This document shows, piece by piece, positions 1-12,411 of a stretch of DNA of 64,000 bases (the stretch's first letter is position 1; each line of letters opens with the position of its first letter). Both the position numbers and the translations under genes were made by a program. Under the pieces are notes generated by a model, which made no database searches, had not been told where the DNA came from, and saw only the letters and a list, made by a program, of their open reading frames with translations. This DNA comes from Sinotaia quadrata (lineage: Eukaryota; Mollusca; Gastropoda; Architaenioglossa; Viviparidae): contig CM054177.1 of the NCBI GenBank assembly GCA_028829895.1, positions 33,319,064 to 33,383,063 on the forward strand, read 5' to 3'.

Positions 1-803
1 TAGTGATTAGAAGAATTTTAGACGAGTGAATAATGGAGAAAGGATCAACTCAGACAAAAATAGTTAAAATGAAAAAATAATTCAAATAAGGATTTTTTTG
101 CCATTTCAGTGTGCCATTTATTGTGAAATTAATTTTTAATCAAATATTTACTTCAATATAAAATTTAAACATACAGATATATAACAGAATATAAAATTTT
201 TAGATATAAACCTATATGATGTGATGGTTCTTGTAATTCTGGGTCTGAGTATCACTTCTCTCCGGCTCCAATGCATGGTCAAATTAGATGGTAGGCAGTG
301 TCACAGCTATGAAACCAAAATCATAGTAAACCAAATGCATTATTTTGTTTTTTTACCAAACACAAGTTGCATAATTATGGTGCTAAATCTAAATCACATT
401 TTATGTAACACACTAATGAATAAATTTGTGTCTAGCTACTCTTCAATTCTAGCTACTTTTCAATTAATTAATGTTTTATCAGCAAACAGATAAGAACTGC
501 AAGCTACCTTACCTCTTATATCTGTGTTTTCATTTACAGCAAACGACTTTGTTATTTAACGTGTGTATGTATGTCTATGCATGGGTGAATGTATGCATCC
601 AAGTATATATACAAATGAGAAAAGTGAATTTACAAAATATCTAGTTTTAACAATAACACAGAATGTCATGAATGACAATAACCATACATCCAACTTGCAA
701 GAAAGCAAATTCCAGGCAAATGGACTCTGATGAACAAAAATTTTGACTGTATGACTTATAATTTGCTTTCAGAATGTTTAAAATGTATTTCTGATGAAAA
801 GTG
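1..803. repeat. Long direct repeat, copy 1 (may extend left of window)
   Basis: Bases 1-803 recur at 2064-2866 with an offset of exactly 2063 bp and no difference noticed by eye. The copy contains a 90-codon open frame (221-493) seen identically in the second copy, with no recognisable domain. The left edge is cut by the window. Confidence 0.93.
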
Positions 804-1084
804 TAATCTTCCAGCAGTTGGGTAAACATGCATGAGATCAGATAAGTACTTAAGTTACAGCAAAAAGAAAAACAAAAAGAAGAGATCTTGATCCTGCCAT
901 TAACAGTTGGTCACTGATGACTGTGAAGAAGTGTGGTCACATGATCAGTTCTTGGAACTCTGAGAATAATTCAAATTATGACTACCAGTGTGAAGTTTTA
1001 AGTTCAAGCAAGTACAATAGTTGTGAAAAATTTTAGTGTTCTAACAGTTTCACTATCTATTCTCTCTCATCTAGCCAAAAATGC
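804..1084. other. Spacer between long direct repeats, no feature seen
   Basis: AT-rich sequence following the first repeat copy. It leads into a minisatellite; no coding or RNA signal was seen. Confidence 0.6.
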
Positions 1085-1625
1085 AAGTCACAGTCTGAAA
1101 GTTAAACTACACTCTTTCAGTGAATGAAAGAAAGAATGCTGTTGTGATGATCTGAAAGTTAAACTACACTCTGGATACAAGGAATGTTCTTATGATCTAA
1201 AAATTAAACTACACTCTAGATACAAGGAATGTTCTTATGATCTAAAAATTAAACTACACTCTAGATACAAGGAATGTACTTATGATCTAAAAGTTAAACT
1301 ACACTCTGGATACAAGGAACTGTTGTTATGATCTTAAAGTTAAACTACAATCTGGATACAAGGAAAACTGTTGTTATGATCTTAAAGTTAAACTACAATC
1401 TGGATACAAGTAAAGCTGTTGTTATGATCTTAAAGTTAAACTACAATCTGGATACAAGCTGTTGTTATAATACAAGGAATGCTGCTGTGATGATCTAAAA
1501 GTTAAAGTACAATCATGATACAAGGAATGTTGTGATGGTCTAAAAGTTAAACTAAACTTTTGATATAAAGGATATTGTTGTTATGGTCAAAAAGGTTAAA
1601 CTACAGTCTGGATACAAAGAATGTA
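1085..1625. repeat. Minisatellite, about 46-50-bp unit
   Basis: About ten diverged head-to-tail copies built on gttaaactacactctggat acaaggaatg. Variants alternate between ...tctggat... and ...tctagat.... Present only once in the window, between the two long direct repeats. 1626-2063 is unremarkable AT-rich DNA. Confidence 0.88.
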
Positions 1626-2063
1626 ATTGCAAATGTCCTGGGTGACATTGAACATACCTATATAAAGCCACATGACAAATATTTGATCTCCCTCCTCTCC
1701 TCTTCCCACATTCAGGCTCTTGGAATTGAATTCTTTAAAGTAAAAATGGACTATGTATTCATTCAGTAAAATAATATTATTTATTCATGAGAAATTGACA
1801 CTTAACAGTAAATTGGTAATATTTCTTAATCTTTTGGATCAGGAGCTAATATGACAATGTTTATTTGTTACAGCATTATAGGTTTGACATGTTTTGCAAA
1901 TATTAAATCACTCAATTTCATATTTCTGATTTTAATCTGGTTAAAGCAGTATAGGTTTCACATTTTTAGTATTATTAAACTCCATTTCATTCATCTGATT
2001 TTAATCTATTACAGCATTATAATTTTGACATATTTTGTATTATTAAATAACTCCATTTTGTAT

Positions 2064-2866
2064 TAGTGATTAGAAGAATTTTAGACGAGTGAATAATGGA
2101 GAAAGGATCAACTCAGACAAAAATAGTTAAAATGAAAAAATAATTCAAATAAGGATTTTTTTGCCATTTCAGTGTGCCATTTATTGTGAAATTAATTTTT
2201 AATCAAATATTTACTTCAATATAAAATTTAAACATACAGATATATAACAGAATATAAAATTTTTAGATATAAACCTATATGATGTGATGGTTCTTGTAAT
2301 TCTGGGTCTGAGTATCACTTCTCTCCGGCTCCAATGCATGGTCAAATTAGATGGTAGGCAGTGTCACAGCTATGAAACCAAAATCATAGTAAACCAAATG
2401 CATTATTTTGTTTTTTTACCAAACACAAGTTGCATAATTATGGTGCTAAATCTAAATCACATTTTATGTAACACACTAATGAATAAATTTGTGTCTAGCT
2501 ACTCTTCAATTCTAGCTACTTTTCAATTAATTAATGTTTTATCAGCAAACAGATAAGAACTGCAAGCTACCTTACCTCTTATATCTGTGTTTTCATTTAC
2601 AGCAAACGACTTTGTTATTTAACGTGTGTATGTATGTCTATGCATGGGTGAATGTATGCATCCAAGTATATATACAAATGAGAAAAGTGAATTTACAAAA
2701 TATCTAGTTTTAACAATAACACAGAATGTCATGAATGACAATAACCATACATCCAACTTGCAAGAAAGCAAATTCCAGGCAAATGGACTCTGATGAACAA
2801 AAATTTTGACTGTATGACTTATAATTTGCTTTCAGAATGTTTAAAATGTATTTCTGATGAAAAGTG
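2064..2866. repeat. Long direct repeat, copy 2
   Basis: Second copy of 1-803. Identity stops abruptly after 2866 (gtgaaaagtc here, gtgtaatctt in copy 1). This fits a recent tandem duplication of a unit of about 2 kb, or an assembly duplication. Confidence 0.93.
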
Positions 2867-3918
2867 AAAAGTCTGCCATCATGATTGCTTGTCTGTATAA
2901 TTATCAAGATGAAAAGGAAAATTACTTGAAATAAGCACCAAGTACAGACTCTCAGAAATCACTCCTTACAATAAAAATTTAAATATATGTAAAGAAATCA
3001 AATATTACTTTTCTGAATTTTTAAACATCTTTCTATTTTTTAAAGAACACATGAAATGACTAATTGCCTTGTACTTTTACACTAGATGTACACTACTTTT
3101 ACAGTAGATATCAATAAGGTAAGATAATCTCTCATATTTACATGTATATAAATACTGATAACTATAAACATTTCTTTTAATAAAATGTATAACTGTAAGA
3201 AAGACTTTTATTTAAGAAAATGTTTATATCACTTTTTAAAGAGGTAATTGAAACTATATTTTAACACACATACTTGCATTAAATAAAGAAAGGATGAATT
3301 CTTACCAACCAATTCCATTTCCTCAAGTCCAGCAATCTTCAGCCATCATCAGTAAAGGATACATCTTTATTTACTTAAGGAAAATATTTTCAAATACCAA
3401 CAAATATTGGTATACCAAAGTGTTAAATGTTCTTCGCTTAATTAAAAAATAATCACATCTTTACATTTTTATACAAAATATTTTATTGTCTTCTCTTTTA
3501 CTAATACTCTTTTACTAATTTTAAAAATATGCTACAAATTAAAAAAAAACAACAAATATTTCTTTTCAAATGAGAAAAAATAATTATGCAAATAAAAATG
3601 CTTGTTTAAATAATCTAATAATTACAAACCAAAATGAAAAATAATTTCTTATTTGCATCTTTTTCAACAGCTGTATCCATAAGGATAGTGAGAACACAAT
3701 TCTGGACACCATGGCAAAGTGGTACCATGAAAATATCAAGATGAAATTACTTTCAGTGAAATAAACCAACTATACAGATTAAAACATGAAAATGCAAACA
3801 AACCTTTCCCCACAGTAAATGAAACTACTTTACTGGCACAAAGCTAGTCTTGGTCTAGAGGGCAGAAAGCTAAGAACTATTTACTACCACATATACATAA
3901 ATACTACTGACATAAAAT
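2867..3918. other. AT-rich DNA without recognised features
   Basis: A/T-dominated sequence with short homopolymers. No open frame of interest and no repeat family recognised. Confidence 0.6.
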
Positions 3919-4200
3919 GTGTACACACATGCACATATACACATACTACTGATACCAAACACATACACACATATTGCTACAGAGACACAAACTAATGATA
4001 CAAAATACAAGCACATACATATACACAGTTGTCATCACAGAGACACACACACACAAATTATACACTTACTACCACATATACATATACTGCATGTTCCATA
4101 TGCACTACACACACTCCTCAGTCACTCCATGCTCCACGTGCACTCCATGCTTGTCAAGCTTACTACTAAAAATTGTGCAGCATCATCCATCTGGGAAAAT
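3919..4200. repeat. CA-rich simple-sequence tract
   Basis: Imperfect (CA/CATA)n-type DNA with interspersed cacatatacatata motifs. The two overlapping His/Thr-rich open frames here are products of low complexity, not genes. Confidence 0.7.
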
Positions 4201-4314
4201 GCATAAATGCAACCATCATATGATGGCATACATTTTGCACAAGATTGAATCACTGCTTTGAGCTTAAATCTGCTCACCATATTTACAATTAAATGGCAGC
4301 ATGTCCTATTTTCC

Positions 4315-5033
4315 TAGTTAGTATTTTTAGTACAATGTTAGTAGTGGGAATAAACAATGTTAGTGGCATGCTGATTAATACATTAACATTCTATTCTAGT
4401 TAGTATTTTTAGTACAAAGTTAGTAGTGGGAGTAAACAATGTTAGTGGCATGCTGATTAATACATTAACATTCTATTCTAGTTAGTATTTTAAGTACAAA
4501 GTTAGTAGTGGGAATAAACAATGTTAGTGGCATGCTGATTAATACATTAACATTCTATTCTAGTTAGTATTTTAAGTACAAAGTTAGTAGTGGGAATAAA
4601 CAATGTTAGTGGCATGCTGATTAATACATTAACATTCTATTCTAGTTAGTATTTTTAGTACAAAGTTAGTAGTGGGAGTAAACAATGTTAGTGGCATGCT
4701 GATTAATACATTAACATTCTATTCTAGTTAGTATTTTTAGTACAAAGTTAGTAGTGGGAATAAACAATGTTAGTGGCATGCTGATTAATACATTAACATT
4801 CTATTCTAGTTAGTATTTTTAGTACAAAGTTAGTAGTGGGAGTAAACAATGTTAGTGGCATGCTGATTAATACATTAACATTCTATTCTAGTTAGTATTT
4901 TTAGTACAAAGTTAGTAGTGGGAGTAAACAATGTTAGTGGCATGCTGATTAATACATTAACATTCTATTCTAGTTAGTATTTTTAGTACAAAGTTAGTAG
5001 TGGGAATAAACAATGTTAGTGGGATGCTGATTA
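4315..5033. repeat. 82-bp minisatellite, about 8.8 copies
   Basis: The unit starts tagttagtatttttagtac and contains gtggcatgctgattaata. Copy starts are at 4315 and 4397, then every 82 bp. Copies differ by only a few bases (ttttagt/tttaagt, gggaata/gggagta), so the array is young or homogenised. It ends against the SINE-like element. Confidence 0.95.
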
Positions 5034-5065
5034 ATATGTTAGCATACTATCCTATCATAGAATAT

Positions 5066-5335
5066 CATACTGCTCCCTTCAGGGGGCCTTTCGTGCTGGG
5101 GCAGTATGTATTCCTTCTCGCTGCCGCTAGGTTCCAATCTGTGGGTGAGCCCACCATGACCTTGAGGATCATCTGGTGGAACTCCCAACATATCCCTGGT
5201 AGGGTCTTCCCCCTTTCTGTCTCCCAACTGAAATATATCACCCTAGGATAGGTGAAGAGATTCAGTAAAAAAAAAAAAAAAATACTGGGTTGCCGGCTCA
5301 TTCACTAGAGCAGATTTCATCAGAATGCAATGTGT
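5066..5335 (-). mobile_element. SINE-like dispersed repeat, copy 1
   Basis: GC-richer block with strong matches, on the opposite strand, to 18912-19225. Shared segments include the part around gatgatcctcaaggtcatg (minus strand), the agattgg motif, and gcattctgatgaaatctg at the other end. A poly(A) run (5266-5281 on the plus strand, poly(T) on the minus) lies inside. No coding capacity. The family is not identified; SINE or another non-autonomous element is inferred from two dispersed copies in opposite orientation. Confidence 0.65.
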
Positions 5336-5340
5336 GCAGT

Positions 5341-5390
5341 ATAACATACACAATCTTCAAGCAGAGGTGCTTGAAGATTATGTATGTTAT
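5341..5390. other. Perfect-like hairpin, 23-bp stem
   Basis: Arms 5341-5363 and 5368-5390 are complementary at 22 of 23 positions with a 4-nt loop (gagg). It sits just outside the SINE-like element. Confidence 0.8.
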
Positions 5391-6965
5391 ATGTGTCTTT
5401 GCAACCATGAGAGAGAGACACACACACACAAGAAAAATTAAAAAAAAAATAATAGTTTATCTTAATTTTAAGGTATTATTGAGCTGTTAGATGTTGTACT
5501 CTAAATAAAATCTTTAAATAGCAGCAATATGCAAAACTGTAAATTTATTGTTTTAATAGGTCCATTCATATGATAATCTAGCTGAGTCCATAGATAGTAA
5601 AATGCAAGATAATTACTACTTCAAATTAAGAGTAATGTAATAGCATAAATCTGAAGATTTAAAAATAGGCAGAATTTTACTTAGTCAAGAATTATATAGA
5701 ATTTATACAATTAATTTTGAATCAACATGAATAATCATTTTTGAGCCAATGTATTTGTTACATGATGCAAGGACTCTGTTATGAAAAAGCATGAATGCAA
5801 AGAAGAAATTTAGCTTTTAGTCAATGGTGCAAACATGTGTGTCCTTTAAAAAGTTGCATGGAAAATAAAATGATGTTTTAGATCAATCTCAATGCCTTCC
5901 AAAAATACATGAAGCAGTTCCTTTAATGCATTTTATAGAAGAAGAGCATGAGTCACAGATCTGTTTTGAGTAGTGGTGATGGCTGTTAAGGAGGTCAAGC
6001 TTAAATGCAATGTTCAATATAATTTTATAAAATTAAAATATCATTGATGATTAGCTGGACACAAACCAAATAGTGTTTAAAAAAAGAAAAGGAAATAGTG
6101 TGATGTCACAAAATTCAGAACTCTTTCTTCTCTTTACCATTTGTTCGCATTTCCCAATATCTTCCTCTGTTGTGTGACATGGCACACTTTATGGACAATA
6201 ATAAAGAGAAAGTCATTGGTATTAAATGACACCAAAAATAAATCCTTTTGAAATTACTTTAGAAATGCAAATAATATTCCTAAGTAAAATCAATTTTAAA
6301 AACATGTATACTTATTACTTTTACAGTGAATCAGACTTCATTTCTGAATCTTCTTTGATTTTAAATTTGTTAATATGTTCTCAAAATGTGTCTGTTTATA
6401 TACTTAATGAGGTGTTCACTTGCATAATTTTTTTTGCTTCTGACTTAAATATGCAAAAACAATTGGGATTTCACTGGAATACTATATAAGCTTTTAGTTC
6501 TAAATTTCTTCAATTGAACAAGGCTTTTTAAAAAACAATCATAAATATAATCATTAGTTGTTAGTTCTAAATTATTTTTAAAATGAATAAGCTCTTTGAA
6601 AAAAACCAATCATAAATATAATCATTAGCTTTTCGTTCTAAATTATTTTTCGAATGATGTGAAACCCTTTGGATACTAAGCAGACTTTTATTTTAACTTG
6701 ATGAAGAATAGGTGAAGTATCAATGAAAAGAATCAACTTATTATTATTAAAGCCACTGATAAATGTCAGTAAATATTTCACAATACCTGACATACCTGAC
6801 ATAGAGTTTAATTAGGAACCATTGAAAACAAACATGAGAGATCTTGTCTTCAGAAATATTTATGGGATATATGTGCTGAGGAAATAGCAGATAAAGAGAT
6901 CTAGAATATGTCAATGTTCTCCAAGTTTAAAATATAGCAGAAAAATTCTGTCTCTTGATAGAAGT
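5391..6965. other. AT-rich DNA, short degenerate repeat near 6486-6660
   Basis: Mostly featureless. At 6486-6660 a unit of about 75 bp carrying cataaatataatcattag and gttctaaatta occurs about 2.3 times. No gene recognised. Confidence 0.6.
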
Positions 6966-7190
6966 TCAAAAAACATTAAGAAATCTAAAGCAGAACTGAC
7001 AGACAGCTCCCGACAGTTGTTCACAAGGTAAAAAGAAAACAGAACTGATGGACAGTCCCTGACAGTTGTTCTCAAAGTATAAAGAAAGCAGAATTGATGG
7101 ACAGCTCCTGACAGTTGTTCTCAAGGTATAAAGAAAGCAGAACTGATAGACTGCTCCAGACACTTGTTCACAAGATATAAAGAAAGCAGA
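6966..7190. repeat. Minisatellite, about 55-bp unit, four copies
   Basis: Copies of aagaaagcagaactgatgga followed by cagctcctgacagttgttc. The minus strand stays open by chance over four copies. Confidence 0.82.
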
Positions 7191-7224
7191 AAACAGAACA
7201 GTAGAACTTGTTTCTAGACACTGA

Positions 7225-7915
7225 GAGTATACAAATAGAAAGTAGCAAATGAAGATGTAGATCTTGTTTCCAGAGTATATATAAATAGATACTGGTTTCT
7301 AGATGGTGAGAGTATACAAATAGAAAATAGCAAATGTTTCCAGAATATATATAAATAGATATTGTTTCCATAAGTACATGAAGCAGTAAGAAAAAGTCAA
7401 ATGAAACAGATTATATTTTCTTCCTTAGTATCAAATGACAAATAAAGTCTTCAGATATACATGAAGTATTATGAAAAGCATCAAATGACAAATAAAGTCT
7501 TCAGATGTACATGAAGTATTATGAAAAGTATCAGTATCACTAAAAATAGACAGATAGTGTTTCCAGTTGTTTGTGGATTACATGTGCCGATACAGTAGTA
7601 ATGTCTTAATACAAAGATAGTACGAAAGTCTAAAAGAATGTATAGTTGGGTATATTCATGAAATACTAAAGAATACCATACTGAACAGATAAATCATGTC
7701 ATTAGATAGCTTGAGAAATATCACATTCTAAGAGAACAAATAGGTCTTGTCATGAATTATATAGGCATGTTTATAGAACACTGAGAAATATCAAAGAAAT
7801 ACATCTTGTCATGAATTATTATGGGCATGTTTATAGAACACTGAGAAATATCAAACCAAACAAATATATCTTGTCATGAATTATATGGGCATGTTTATAG
7901 AACACAAAAAAAAAC
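7225..7915. repeat. Cluster of short degenerate minisatellites
   Basis: Three small arrays: 7225-7375 (gagtatacaaatagaaa and agtatatataaatagat), 7430-7540 (tcaaatgacaaataaagtc ttcagat) and 7735-7910 (cttgtcatgaattat and catgtttatagaacact, about 62 bp, three copies). Confidence 0.75.
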
Positions 7916-8039
7916 AACAGAAAAATAGTTTGACATGTTCTTAGTATCCACAAAATCAAACTGTTGGAAATTTGTTCATAATGCTTTTCTGTAATTTATA
8001 GTTAAAATACCAGTAGATGCTGTACTGCTGCCATTTCAC

Positions 8040-8200
8040 TGTTACACTTCATAAATGTACTCTTCACAAACTTACCAATTGTGAATTGTACATTTTAAAA
8101 TGTAAATGCACTGTTCACAAACTTACCAATTGTGAACTGTACATTTTAAATGTAAACAGAACATTTTAAAATGTAAATGTACTGTTTACAAACTTACCAG
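8040..8200. repeat. Short tandem repeat, about 52-bp unit, three copies
   Basis: Unit built on cacaaacttaccaattgtga and tacattttaaaatgtaaa. The second motif is itself palindromic (attttaaaat). Confidence 0.75.
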
Positions 8201-8379
8201 TTCTTTTATAATTACATAAATTAACTTTATATTCAATAAATTATTTTGTTTAGCTGTTTACAAGTAAACCCCAACTACAAATGGTGAGGCTTCAAGCATA
8301 CTACAACTTAGATCTATTTTCATTTTCTCACTTAGCAGGGTGCACAGTCTGCTTTACCAAATGAACTGTTGTAATTCAT

Positions 8380-9115
8380 TGTAACCTAAGTTACACAAAT
8401 ATTATTTAGTACATGAGAATTTGCACATAAAGTAATTCAGATTTGTTGTCATATGGTCTAAACCGAAGTTACACAAATAATATTTAGTACATGAGAAAAA
8501 TCTGAATTTGCACATAAAGTAATTCAGATTTGTTTTCATATGATCTAAACCGAAATTACACAAATATTATTTAGTACATGAGAATTTGCACATAAAGTAA
8601 TTCAGATTTGTTGTCATATGGTCTAAACCGAAGTTACACAAATATTATTTAGTACATGAGAAAAATCTGAATTTGCACATAAAGTAATTCAGATTTGTTT
8701 TCATATGATCTAAACCGAAATTACACAAATATTATTTAGTACATGAGAATTTGCACATAAAGTAATTCAGATTTGTTGTGATATGGTCTAAACCAAAGTT
8801 ACACAAATATTATTTAGTACATGAGAAAAATCTGAATTTGCACATAAAGTAATTCAGATTCGTTGTCATATGATCTAAACCTAAGTTACACAAATATTAT
8901 TTAGTACATGAGAATTTGCACATAAAGTAATTCAGATTTGTTGTGATATGGTCTAAACTGAAGTTACACAAATATTATTTAGTACATGAGAAAAATCTGA
9001 ATTTGCACATAAAGTAATTCAGATTTGTTGTGATATGGTCTAAACTGAAGTTACACAAATATTATTTAGTACATGAGAAAAATCTGAATTTGCACATAAA
9101 GTTATTCAGAGTTGT
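8380..9115. repeat. Minisatellite with alternating short (about 80 bp) and long (about 88 bp) units
   Basis: Nine copies of a unit with agttacacaaatattattta and acataaagtaattcag. Long copies carry an extra aaaatctg after catgag, which duplicates the nearby ttcagat motif in inverted form. Order is S L S L S L S L L, i.e. a dimeric higher-order unit of about 168 bp. Confidence 0.9.
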
Positions 9116-9369
9116 TGTCATATAGTCTGTTTTACCCTATTTTTCACAGTTTGAATTTTGTGGGAAAGTTTAATTATTTTAGGACTTGTATTGCATGATT
9201 TACTGTTAGTATTACTTTTATGAGAACATGGTAATATAATCCTAAAGCAAACAAAAATGAGAACGAAAGAGGAGGGAAGAAATAAAAAATTAAATGTTAA
9301 ATGCAAACAAGCACAACACAAGATATGAAAGCTTGGTTTGTTTTTTTGATTAGTTTTTATATAGACATC

Positions 9370-9740
9370 AAGGAAGGAAAGCATTTCTTCATTTTATATA
9401 AAAAAAAATCTTATAGTGGCATAAAGATAATGAAAGTTTTACACTTTCTTTTTTCAGTTTCTTATATGTGCATAAAGGTATGAAAGCTTTTCCTTCTTTA
9501 ACCTTTCATAAAGGTATAAAGATTTTCCTTTTATTAACCTTTCTGATACATAAAGGTATGAAAGATTTTGTTTAACCTTACTTACATACACATAAAGGTA
9601 TGAAAAATTTTCCTTTTTTAAAAGAAACTTTTTCATACATGCATCAAGATATGAAAGCCAATTCTCCTCCTTAGCTCTCTTTAATAAGATTAAAGGCATG
9701 AAAGTATTTCCTCTTTCTTTTTCAAATTTTAATTTCTTAT
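9370..9740. repeat. Degenerate minisatellite with 'cataaaggtatgaaag' motif
   Basis: Copies of about 40-55 bp with cataaaggtatgaaagcttt and a T-rich arm. The same family resumes at 10655-11290 and 11560-11945, on both sides of a non-repetitive block. Confidence 0.75.
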
Positions 9741-9779
9741 ATATGCATAATGGTATTAAAACACTTCCTTTTCCTTATC

Positions 9780-10630
9780 CTAATTTGAGATGTTAACCAT
9801 TTCTGGTTTTCACCAATTTTGTAGCCTGGTACAAGGGTTGATATTAAGGTACAGACAGAGCCCAGGCTATTACTACACCAAGTCTTTACCTGGTGAGTAC
9901 ACATGCCCAGGTTGTGGTACTGTTTCTGCTGAGTTCATGTCTCTTTCATTTCTTGAGGTGCCTTTAACTTTTATTTTGATCTGTGTTATTTGAATCGACA
10001 CAGAGGCAGTAGTAGTGGTGAGAATGAAGACTTGGATAGAGGTGTCAGTTTAGATCATCTGACTCATCTTTGCCTTCTCATATTTGGTGGCTGGTGGAAT
10101 TTTTCAATTTATGTAAGGGTTTTTTTTTGTGTGTGTGTAGTTCAAAGAAATCTTCTCAGGCAGGTCTTGTTCATCTGCTTGGAAGTACACATGGACATAT
10201 GAGTCTCTTTGCAAGGTATAGTTGACCATTGAAAAGTTCAGTCAAAGAGTCTACAGCACTTTTCTTGTGGGAGACCACAGAGCTATCCATGTTTGAAGAA
10301 TAAATGTGAGCATTTTACTGCTTCACACCTGACTCATTCTTTCTTGTGCTTCTGGCTTGAACAACATACGTGGCATGAGCTGGGCTGGTTGGCCCCCTCC
10401 CTCTCTTCGAACCATGGGTGCTGTTGATACTTGAAAGACAACAGGCAGGGGAAACGTGGGTTCCTGTTTTCACTCATGGTAATCCACTTGTTGGTCTGCC
10501 TGGTCCTAAAAAGGACAAAGGCTGGCTGATATTTCTTCCCCCTGACTGCCTGTCCATTTTCTTCTTGCATGGATGACCCAAGGGTAAGAGCAAGGATAAA
10601 AGGTGGCCTTTTAGTCAAAGGGCACACAAT
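9780..10630. other. GC-richer non-tandem block, unclassified (possible dispersed element)
   Basis: About 0.85 kb of higher GC and complexity inside the degenerate minisatellite family. It has short open frames on both strands (9790-9993 plus, 97 codons at 10334-10627 minus) without recognisable domains. A transposable element fragment inserted into the array is the likeliest reading, but no ends or target duplication were found. Confidence 0.4.
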
Positions 10631-10654
10631 GAATCTGAATGAAAGTTTTTCTCA

Positions 10655-11290
10655 TTCTTGTTTAACTTTCTTGTATATGTTTAATGGTACCAAAGCTTTC
10701 ATTTTTTTTTTAATTAACACTTTCTTATATAGGCATAAGGAATGAAAGTGTTTCCTTTAGCTTTTCTTTTTGGCATAAGGGTATGAGAGCTTTTCCTTCT
10801 GAATTTTTCTTTAGCTTTTATTAACTGGCATAGTAAAGGTAAACAAACTTCTTTTATTTAGCTTTCATATATTGGCATAGTAAAGGTATGCAAGCATTTC
10901 CTTTTGATTTTATTTTAGCTTTCAAACATAGGCATAATAAAAATATGAAGCTTTCATTTTCATTTATCTTTTAGGTTTCATATATAAACATAACAATTTC
11001 ATTTCGATGTCTTTTCTGAAATGTCATACATATGCAAAATAAGGGTATGAAAGTGTTTCCATTTTTTAAAAAGCTTTCATACATAGGCACAATAATGGAT
11101 GAAAAACTTTTCCTTTGTTTTGTTTATTAAGCTTTCAAACATAGACACAATAATGGATGAAAGCTTTTCGTCTGATTTTTTTTTTAAGCTTTCATAAATA
11201 GACACAATAATGGATGAAAGCTTTTCCTTTGTTTTGTTTTTTAAGCTTTCATACATTGACAAAATAAATAAATGAAGCTTTTCCTTCTAA
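10655..11290. repeat. Degenerate minisatellite, continuation
   Basis: Repeated gctttcatacataggcat and aataatggatgaaagctttt with T-rich spacers, about 55-75 bp per unit. The last copies (11085-11280) are the most regular. Confidence 0.8.
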
Positions 11291-11296
11291 ATTCCC

Positions 11297-11322
11297 CCCC
11301 CCCCCCCAAAAAAAAAAAAGTT
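11297..11322. repeat. Poly(C)/poly(A) homopolymer junction
   Basis: A long C run followed directly by an A run after aattc. It marks a break between the minisatellite and a non-repeat segment; length is likely unreliable in sequencing. Confidence 0.85.
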
Positions 11323-11453
11323 TCTTACATAATTTAGAAGGATAAGCTTCATTTATTTATTTTGCAACATCCCATAGTAAGATCAGATATAGCACCATAA
11401 TATCTAAGCAACAGCTACATGCATTTAACATTCTGTTTCCAAGACTACTTCTA

Positions 11454-11571
11454 ATGAGTATTTACTAGACTGTACACCTTGCCAAGCTGATTAAGCGATT
11501 ACTTTTGATGACTAAAAACATTTTATTATTTCAAGTGAAAATTAGCTGTGTTCAATCATGGTATCAAATTA
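11454..11571. repeat. Dispersed direct repeat, copy 1
   Basis: Starts atgagtatttactagactg and includes ccaagctgattaag and gtgttcaatcatggtatc. It recurs at 11946-12048, where a block of about 14 bp (tttattatttca region) is missing. Confidence 0.88.
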
Positions 11572-11945
11572 AGGTATGAGAGAGCATTTCTATTTTTATT
11601 AGCATACATGGGCATAAAAACCATATGGAAACTTTTCCACTTTTTTAGCTTTCATAAAAAGGAATAATAATGGTATGAAAGCTTTTCTGATTTTTTTAAA
11701 CTTTCATAAACAGGAATATTAAAGTTATGAAAGCTTTTACATTTTTTTTAGCTTTCATACATAGGCATAACAAAAGTATGTTTCCTTTTTTTTTCTTAAC
11801 TTTAAAACATAAGCATAATCAAGTGATTCTTTTGACTTTTTTCTTTAGTTTCAGACATAGGTATAATTAAGATATGAAAGCTTCTAAAATTTTAGCTTTT
11901 ATATATAGTCATAATAAATTATGGCAGCTTTTCCTTTTGATTTTT
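11560..11945. repeat. Degenerate minisatellite, third block
   Basis: Further copies of the 'gctttcatacataggcataa' family (ggtatgaaagcttttc spacers), lying between the two copies of the dispersed direct repeat. Confidence 0.7.
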
Positions 11946-12048
11946 ATGAGTATTTACTAGACTGTACACCTTGCCAAGCTGATTAAGCAATTACTTTTGA
12001 TGACTAAAAACAAGTGAAAATTAGCTGTGTTCAATCATGGTATCAAAT
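11946..12048. repeat. Dispersed direct repeat, copy 2
   Basis: Near-identical to 11454-11571 except for a short internal deletion and a g/a change. The repeat plus the minisatellite between was probably duplicated as a block. Confidence 0.88.
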
Positions 12049-12411
12049 GCAATTGAAACATATTTTTTCAAATTATGTAATTAGATTTATAAGTAACAGT
12101 GTTAAAGTAAAATAACAGTCAGTACAATGTAGAGTGAATGCCAATGGACATAGAAATATATTGAAGTAAAAACTAAGAAAAAGTATTTTAAGTACCAGGA
12201 TACCAAAATATTCACAATTTAGTTAAATGCAATAATTACAATGTTTTCTTTGTATTGTGACAGCAGGGTACAAAATGGATATGCTTGGCATTATAAATTT
12301 ATTTTTACTATTTAGATAAATATATATGCTTCAGTGAATGGTAGAAAATGCAAGGTTTTAAATGCTAGAAAAAAGAAACAAACAAAAGATGATGAAAATA
12401 CTGAGCATGAA
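12049..12411. other. AT-rich DNA without recognised features
   Basis: Separates the direct repeat from the next minisatellite. No feature seen. Confidence 0.55.

Noticed and set aside
221..493. 90-codon frame, repeated at 2284-2556
   Set aside because: Identical only because it lies in a duplicated non-coding segment; no domain, low-complexity AT-rich codons.
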